This document shows, piece after piece, positions 58,887 through 64,000 of a DNA stretch of 64,000 bases. Both the position numbers and the translations under genes were made by a program. Source of the stretch: Fodinicola feengrottensis (GTDB lineage: Bacteria > Actinomycetota > Actinomycetes > Mycobacteriales > HKI-0501); contig NZ_WOTO01000009.1 in the NCBI RefSeq assembly GCF_010993775.1, positions 62,001 through 126,000 of the forward strand, given 5' to 3'. Every line of letters begins with the position of its first letter. The first letter of the stretch is position 1. The notes beneath the pieces were generated by a model. It made no database searches and was not told the origin of the DNA. It saw nothing but the letters and a program-made list of their open reading frames with translations.

Positions 58887-58950
58887 CCGGCAAGGTGTCG
58901 CCGCGGTCCGCGGGGCGCCCGCGTGAGGACGGGAAAGGCCGCCGCCTCAC

Positions 58951-59110
58951 CGCCTGAACGCGCGCTTATCTCGCGCGCGCGACAACTTACGTAATAAAAA
59001 CCCGCCACCCACCCCCCACCCTTCTGAAAGGGCGGGGGCTCAAAATTTCACAACGGTACGACAGTTTCACGCCGCACCCTAGGTAGACCTGCACAATCGG
59101 AATCCGATTG
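58951..59110 (+). repeat. Dispersed 165-bp intergenic element, copy B (uninterrupted)
   Basis: Reverse-complement match to copy A (2415-2450 plus 3862-3990). At 59080 it has a single CTAG within CACCCTAGGTAGACC, the unfilled insertion site of the IS found in copy A. It ends in the CACAATCGG/CCGATTG palindrome 55 bp after which the LCP gene ends. Confidence 0.88.
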
Positions 59111-59164
59111 TCACAACTGGTGTCCCGTGACCTGCGGAAATCGGTGGCGCTGCGACAATCGGAC

Positions 59165-60190
59165 TTAAGCGCCGTGAGTGGGTGTATTGGGCGGATAGAT
59201 CTTCCAGTACGGGCCGAAGTCGTCCGACTTGATCGCCGTGCCCAGCGCCTGCGACCACTTTGGATCCACCCGCTGGAATGAGTGCCCGTCGATCGTCATG
59301 CCACCGTCGTTGAACATCGAGCCGTACGTGACGGCCGACGGGCTGAGCTTCACCATCGCCTCGGCCAGCGCCTGCACCGGCATCCCCGGATCGACGGTGG
59401 TCGCCTTGGCCACGTCGGACACAGCCTGGTCGAGCCGCTTCAGATCGCCGGCCATACCGAGCTGGATGCCCTTGGTCATAAGTGCGTGCAGGAACTGCTG
59501 ATGCCGCTTCATCCGGTCGAAGTCACCCTGCGGCAGGCCGTAGCGGTCCCGGACGTACATCTCGGCCGCCTTGCCATCGAGGTGGTTGACGCCGGCCGGC
59601 CAATGCACCCGCATCGCGGTGTCGTAGACCGCCTTGTCGATGGTCACGTCCACCCCACCAACCGCGTCGGTGGCCGTGTGCAGACCGCGAAAGCTCATCA
59701 CCATCACGTGGTCGATGTGGATGCCGAACTGCTTCTCCACCACCTGCACCGACAGCGTGGCGCCGCCGTACGCCAGTGCCGCGTTGATCTTGGTGTTGCC
59801 GCCGTGCCACGGCCCGGCCGCTGGTACGTAGACGTACGAGTCCCGTTGGATCGACACCGCCGAAACGTGCTGGAAGTCGCGGTCGGCGTGCACCAGGATG
59901 ACCGAGTCCGAGCGCTGCCCGGTGACGCCCTGATAGCCGCGCGTCCCGTCGTAGTTGTCCGATCCCAACATCAGGATCGTCATCGGACCAGTCACGTCCG
60001 CGGGCTTGGTATCGGACTCTGGCAGCAGCAAATCCGCCCTGTTCACCATCGACGCGTACCGGCCGGCCAGCTCCCCCGCCACGATGTCCCGGAACATCAC
60101 CGCCGTCACCGGCACCAGCGCGGCCGCCACCAGCAACAAGGTCAACGGCGTCATCGCCAGCAGGTTGCGCCGCCACGTACGTTTGGTCAT
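59165..60190 (-). CDS. LytR-CpsA-Psr family protein
   Basis: An intact 341-residue membrane-anchored enzyme. A basic start MTKRTWRRNLLAMTPLTLLL VAAALVPV gives one N-terminal helix, with the catalytic LCP domain outside: ITILMLGSD-like MTILMLGSDNYDGTR, RSDSVILVHAD, VSIQRDSYVYVP, KINAALAYGGA, YVRDRYGLPQGDFDRMKRHQ QF. The Arg/Asp residues of SIQRDS and RDR..GDFDR bind polyprenyl pyrophosphate. It transfers wall glycopolymers (arabinogalactan, teichoic-type or capsular) to peptidoglycan. Confidence 0.93.
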   Translation of the reverse strand: MTKRTWRRNLLAMTPLTLLLVAAALVPVTAVMFRDIVAGELAGRYASMVNRADLLLPESDTKPADVTGPMTILMLGSDNYDGTRGYQGVTGQRSDSVILVHADRDFQHVSAVSIQRDSYVYVPAAGPWHGGNTKINAALAYGGATLSVQVVEKQFGIHIDHVMVMSFRGLHTATDAVGGVDVTIDKAVYDTAMRVHWPAGVNHLDGKAAEMYVRDRYGLPQGDFDRMKRHQQFLHALMTKGIQLGMAGDLKRLDQAVSDVAKATTVDPGMPVQALAEAMVKLSPSAVTYGSMFNDGGMTIDGHSFQRVDPKWSQALGTAIKSDDFGPYWKIYPPNTPTHGA

Positions 60191-60304
60191 CCGTATCCCC
60201 CAGGCCTGGTCCGAACCGCGCCAACATCAAACGCCGAAAACGGCATTCCCCGCAATTCGGGCTGAGCCAGGGCCCCGCGAACAACGTCGGGTAGCGTCGA
60301 CGGG

Positions 60305-60949
60305 GTGACCAGTCTGAGTCTCGTTCTCGGGTTCGCGGCGACGGCGTTCCTGATCATCGTCGTGCCCGGGCCGAGCGTGCTGTTCGTGGTGAGCCGGGCC
60401 GTGTCGTACGGACGGCGGACGGCGTTGGTCACGGTGCTGGGCAACGCGGTCGGCGTCTATGTCGTGGTGGGAGCGGTCGCGCTCGGTTTGGGTGCGCTGA
60501 TCCAGGCGTCGGATCTGGTGTTCACCGCCGTGAAGCTGGTCGGCGCCGGTTACCTGGTGTTCCTCGGCATCCGCGCGATCCGCGACCGACGGGCCTTGGC
60601 CAACGCCGCGGCGATGCCTGCCGAGCAGGTCAGGCGTACGGATCGGCAGGCGTTCCGGGCCGGCGTGTGGGTCGGCTTCTCGAACCCGAAAACGTTCATC
60701 CTCTTCGGCGCCATCCTGCCGCAGTTCGTGGATCGTACGGCCGGCCAGGCGTGGCTGCAGATGCTGGTATTAGGCCTGATCGCGGCCATCATCGGCCTAG
60801 CCGCCGACTCGGCGTGGGCACTCGCCGCCGGCGCGGCCCGGACGTGGTTGTCCGGCTCACCAAAACGACTCACGATGCTCGGTGGCGCCGGCGGAGTCAC
60901 CATGATCGGCCTCGGCGTCAGCCTCGCCATCACCGGCCGCCACGACTAA
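60305..60949 (+). CDS. LysE-family exporter
   Basis: An intact 214-residue membrane protein, GTG start. The family motif is FLIIVVPGPSVLFVVSRAVS YGRRTALVTVLGNAVG, with VKLVGAGYLVFLGIRAIRDR R and WVGFSNPKTFILFGAILPQF later; six predicted helices. Members export amino acids (Lys, Arg, Thr, homoserine lactones) from the cell. It is divergent from the LCP gene across 114 bp. Confidence 0.93.
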   Translation: MTSLSLVLGFAATAFLIIVVPGPSVLFVVSRAVSYGRRTALVTVLGNAVGVYVVVGAVALGLGALIQASDLVFTAVKLVGAGYLVFLGIRAIRDRRALANAAAMPAEQVRRTDRQAFRAGVWVGFSNPKTFILFGAILPQFVDRTAGQAWLQMLVLGLIAAIIGLAADSAWALAAGAARTWLSGSPKRLTMLGGAGGVTMIGLGVSLAITGRHD

Positions 60950-61013
60950 CCGCCACACCGTGTTTTGAAGGCTCGGCCACTGGGGAGACGTTTGCCATCG
61001 CCGCTTGCTTGTT

Positions 61014-61026
61014 CTATAACTTATAG
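61014..61026. promoter_or_regulatory. GntR autoregulatory operator/-10 region
   Basis: CTATAA-C-TTATAG, a perfect 6+6 palindrome, 20 bp before the GTG of the GntR gene; TATAAC inside it can serve as a -10 box. A strong AGGAAGGAGG ribosome site follows at 61029-61038. Confidence 0.65.
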
Positions 61027-61045
61027 AGCAGGAAGGAGGTGGCCG

Positions 61046-61438
61046 GTGATCCTCAACGTCGACCTGACCAGCGACACGCCGATTTATCAGCAGCTCAGGG
61101 ACCGCATCGTGGAAGCGATCGCGGAAGGGGTGCTGACCGAGGGCAGTCTGTTGCCGGCCACCAGGGCGCTCGCCGCGGACTTCGGGATCAACTTCCACAC
61201 CGTCAACAAGGCGTACGACCTGCTCCGCCAACAGGGCCTGATCCGGCTCAACCGCGGCACCGGTGCGGTGGTGACCCTCACGGTCGCGGACCCGCCGTTT
61301 CGGGCGGATTGGACCGCACGGGCACGGACCCTGCTGGCCGAGGCAGCCGCCAAGGGACTGCCACCCGAAGAGGTTCTCGCGACCTGTCGGTCCATGCTCG
61401 ATTCATTCGGTGCCAACCAGCCAAAGGACACGCCATGA
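61046..61438 (+). CDS. GntR-family regulator (YtrA subfamily)
   Basis: An intact protein of 130 residues from a GTG start. DLTSDTPIYQQLRDRIVEAI AEG, LLPATRALAADFGINFHTVN KAYDLLRQQGLIRLNRGTGA is the winged helix. The C-terminal part is only a short helical segment (FRADWTARARTLLAEAAAKG LPPEEVLATCRSMLDSF), the YtrA type, which usually controls an adjacent transporter or membrane protein. The stop overlaps the start of the next gene (ATGA). Confidence 0.94.
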   Translation: MILNVDLTSDTPIYQQLRDRIVEAIAEGVLTEGSLLPATRALAADFGINFHTVNKAYDLLRQQGLIRLNRGTGAVVTLTVADPPFRADWTARARTLLAEAAAKGLPPEEVLATCRSMLDSFGANQPKDTP

Positions 61439-62522
61439 CCATTGCCGCCGTCGCCCTGAGCTGCGGGTTGTCAGCACTGGTGCTCGTCATGGCTCTGGTG
61501 CTGCCGTCGGCCGCCAGCCGCACCGTGCCGTTCGGGGTCCGGGTGCCGGCCCAGCGGGCCGACGATCCAGCGGTGGCTGGGCAGACTCGTCTCTACCGCT
61601 GGCGAGTCCTCTCGGCGGGATCGTCGTCGCCGCGGTCAGCGCGGCTATCTACGGCCTAACTGGCGAAACATTGCTGCTGCCCTTGTCGGTGCTGATGCTC
61701 GTCGGCGTCTGGTACGGCTGCTTTTCGCTGGCCCACCACGAGATTCGAGCCGCCAAAGCCGCCGGGGGCTGGTACGACGACCTGCGGCAAGGCATCGCGG
61801 TGGACACCGGACTGCGTACGGATCCACCACGGTTTCCCTGGCTGTGGCTGACGCCGGCGGTGATCGTCATCGTCGCGACGGCGGTAATCGGCGTGCTCAG
61901 CTATCCATCGATGCCCGCCATACTCGCCGTGCACTACAGCGCGAACGGCGTTCCCAACCGGTTGGCCGCCAAGTCGGTGGCCACCGCGTTCTCGCTGGTG
62001 TTCGTGCAAATCGGCGTGACCGCGCTGCTGGTGGGGATAGCGGCTGCCATCTTTTTCCGCAGCAGGCCGGACATCGACCCGGCGCGCCCGGTTGGTTCGG
62101 CACGCTGGCATCGCCACTACATGTCGCTGGGAGCCAAGGCGCTGCTCGGGCTGGCCGCGATGATCGACGTGGGAATGCTGGGGTCGTCCCTGCTGATGTG
62201 GACCGGGACGGTCACCCGGTGGGCCTCGCTGGTGGTCGTCATCCCGATCCTGGCCGGCGTCACGGTGGCTATCGTGGTCCTGGCCAGAAACAGCCGCCAG
62301 CGGGACGACGGTGAACCGGACACCGGCCTGACCCATCGGGACGACGACAAATACTGGCGGGGCGGCCTGTTGTACGTCAATCGCGACGACCATGCGCTGA
62401 TGGTTCCGCGCCGCTTCGGCATCGGATGGACACTCAACTTCGGCAATCCGAGGACCGCGATGCTGTTGGCCGGCCTGGCCGCCCTGATCGCCCTGCTGAT
62501 CACTCTCCGTCTCGCGGGCTGA
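61435..62522 (+). CDS. DUF1648/DUF5808 membrane protein, one frameshift
   Basis: About 362 residues with eight or so predicted helices. Starts MTIAAVALSCGLSALVLVMA and VPFGVRVPAQRADDP; the frame changes near 61605 to GIVVAAVSAAIYGLTGETLL. The DUF1648 part is SYPSMPAILAVHYSANGVPN RLAAKS, and the C-terminal DUF5808 part is DDKYWRGGLLYVNRDDHALM VPRRFGIGWTLNFGNPR. Similar proteins pair with YtrA-type GntR regulators and are controlled by them; SdpI-like immunity proteins share the DUF1648 module. Confidence 0.88.
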
Positions 62523-62528
62523 CCGACA

Positions 62529-63469
62529 CTAGCTACCGTTTTTGGTGCCTTGACGTACATAGTTAATGCTGTGCGATGACTGGAATGTGTCGACGGGTGT
62601 CCGGACGTCCGGCACATACTCGGTGTTCCAGAGCGACGAGCGGACCACCCCGGCCGGTGGTTGGGCGAAACCGGGGACGCCCGCCGGAGCGTTGGCGGCG
62701 ATCATCGGTGCCATCGTTTTCGCCAGTTTCAGAGCTGATTCCAGTGCGCCAACATGCCGGCTATGAGCTCTGGTCGCCACCTCCAGGTGGCCGTACTCGA
62801 ATCGCATGACACCGAATCTGGCCGCCGAGATCAACGCCTGGCTGTGGTCGGTCAGGAGCACGCTGCCGTCCGCGAGCGATCCGGCCTTGACCCGGAAACG
62901 ACCGTCGAAGCGCCGGTCGCCGGTACTGATCATCGTCCAGTTGTCCGGTGGCTCATCCGGCCCGGCAACAGGACGGTATCGGCGCACGTCCAGCCGGAAC
63001 GACGACTCCGTCGTCGAGGATGTCATCCGTACCAGGCCAAAGGTGCCACCGACGCCGGAGAGCGCCGGTGCAATCGACACCCGCATCCCGTCGATCTGGC
63101 CGCACAGTTCGATGCCGGGAAGATCCTCGCTCTGCCGAATGGCGAGCCCCCACCTGCCGGCGAGCTTGCGCAGCCCAGACTTGGTCACTCCGCCGCGCCG
63201 CGCGGTAAGGATGGCCACCGGAACGAAGAGAAGAGTACGAAAATGACCATCATCGCGCCGCCGATCACGGTCGTCAGGTTGGCCGTGTCCTTGGTGGGAA
63301 TGCCCGATTCCGGCGAGGCAAACCAATACAGCGCGCAGCAACCCGCGCCCTGAACAAGAAAAAACAGGACCAGCCATCTGACCACTCTCATCAGGGGATG
63401 ATATTTCGCGATCGCCAAAATCAGCCGCCGCGGCCGTTGGCTTGTCCCCATCTCCGCCCGTACGGGCAT
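62529..63469 (-). CDS. Hypothetical membrane protein, one frameshift
   Basis: About 312 residues. Two N-terminal helices (VVRWLVLFFLVQGAGCCALY WF and LTTVIGGAMMVIFVLFSSF), then after a shift near 63222 a soluble domain RRGGVTKSGLRKLAGRWGLA, PGIELCGQIDGMRVSIAPAL, SSFRLDVRRYRP and NWTMISTGDRRFDGRFRVKA GSLADGSVLLTDH. Resembles membrane-tethered hypothetical proteins of actinomycetes; no catalytic motif. The start may be 63469, 63451 or 63391. Convergent with the DUF1648 gene (7 bp apart). Confidence 0.72.
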
Positions 63470-63542
63470 CGAGTAGTTGTACCTAGACGATCATCGCGGT
63501 TGTGCTCATGGAATCCGACGGCCCGGCCGGCAGCCTGAAGAC

Positions 63543-64000
63543 ATGACAACAACGACTGTTCCGAGCGCGGCCGCGCTGGCCGCCGCCACCGGGAACGACC
63601 GCGACAGGTACGTCGACTTTCTTCGGGTGTTCTCGATTGGTGCGGTGGTGATCGGCCACTGGTTCATGGCACTTTTGTTGGCACACAACGGAGTCGCGAT
63701 CGCGAAGACCTTACCGGCGCAGCTGGTGACATGGCTCTGGCAGGTCATGCCGCTGTTCTTCTTCGTCGGCGGGTTCTCGCACGCGGTGACGCTGCGATCG
63801 ATGCGTCGGCGCGGCGGTACGACCGCGGATTTTTCCTTCGGTCGCGGGTGTTGCGGCTGCTGCCGCCGGTGGTGCTGATGGTGGGCTGCTATGCGGTGCT
63901 GTCCATCGTGCTGGAAATCGTCGGGTGGGCGGACGGCCCGTACGCGCTGGCCGCCGAGACGGTCACCGGTCCGCTCTGGTTCATCGGGGTCTACCTCGCG
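63543..64000 (+). CDS. Acyltransferase 3 family membrane protein (partial, runs off the end)
   Basis: The N-terminal 150 residues of an acyltransferase-3 (OafA-like) protein. RYVDFLRVFSIGAVVIGHWF MALLL carries the catalytic His region of helix 1, then LVTWLWQVMPLFFFVGGFSH AVTLRSM; the frame changes near 63838 to RVLRLLPPVVLMVGCYAVLS and GPLWFIGVYLA at the window edge. Members O-acylate sugars or peptidoglycan components, or modify macrolides. The rest lies beyond 64000. Confidence 0.85.

Noticed and set aside
58676-58957. Short open frames in the gap between AraC and LCP genes
   Set aside because: They lie wholly in palindromes and dispersed repeats and encode no recognisable protein.
2415-59110. 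A 56-kb composite transposon or genomic island bounded by the inverted 165-bp elements
   Set aside because: No integrase or transposase is associated with the elements themselves, no target duplication is seen, and core genes such as lipA and glnA lie inside.

Overview
The window is high-GC DNA from an actinomycete. The lineage is supported by several markers: GTG starts are common; there are three LLM-class (probably F420-dependent) oxidoreductases; an XRE regulator with a DUF5753-type sensor is paired with a DUF397 protein; and lipB, lipA, a DUF4191 membrane protein, an RDD protein and glnA occur in the order typical of actinobacteria. The genus cannot be decided from sequence alone. More than half of the recognisable genes need one to three single-base frame corrections, often in homopolymers and including the conserved lipA. 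I read most of these as sequencing or assembly indels, so broken genes are annotated as whole genes with the breaks noted.

Layout. 0-2.4 kb: a cytochrome P450 with its ferredoxin and an S51-type peptidase. 2.4-4.0 kb: a 165-bp intergenic element split by an IS701-type insertion sequence; an uninterrupted inverted copy lies at 59 kb. 4-13.5 kb: a secreted TAP-type hydrolase, DUF3500, SDR, lipB, an LLM enzyme, an orphan DNA sliding-clamp paralogue, the XRE/DUF397 pair and lipA. 13.5-18 kb: two divergent regulator/enzyme pairs (Lrp with an MFS pump; TetR with an FAD monooxygenase and an operator cluster between them). 18-22 kb: PlsC-like acyltransferase, DUF4191, RDD, glnA. 22-26.4 kb: a secreted protein and a cassette of a small membrane protein, a CHAT (caspase-like) protease and a VWA-family protein that has lost its VWA domain. 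27-32.5 kb: a KimA-like permease and a Tat-exported GH116 enzyme.

32.6-43.9 kb: an ArsR-type regulator and hydrolase, then the Pnkp/Hen1 RNA repair operon preceded by a nucleoside deaminase and an LLM enzyme; then Lrp, thioesterase, a third LLM enzyme, an XRE regulator, GNAT and KDPG aldolase. 44-53.6 kb: a probable alpha-1,3-glucan utilisation locus in which a LacI regulator, a sugar ABC importer (binding protein and two permeases, no ATPase), a GH13 alpha-glucosidase and a secreted GH87-like glucanase lie in one direction. 53.65-54.47 kb: a non-coding island of long perfect hairpins and 35-38-bp repeats. 54.5-64 kb: MBL-fold hydrolase, gluconate kinase, several small proteins, an AraC regulator, a second repeat-dense gap, an LCP ligase, a LysE exporter, a GntR/DUF1648 pair and the start of an acyltransferase.

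The most interesting points are the Hen1-Pnkp operon with its deaminase neighbour, the CHAT/membrane/VWA-less cassette, the GH87 locus, the IS insertion with its preserved empty site, and several intergenic hairpin repeat families.
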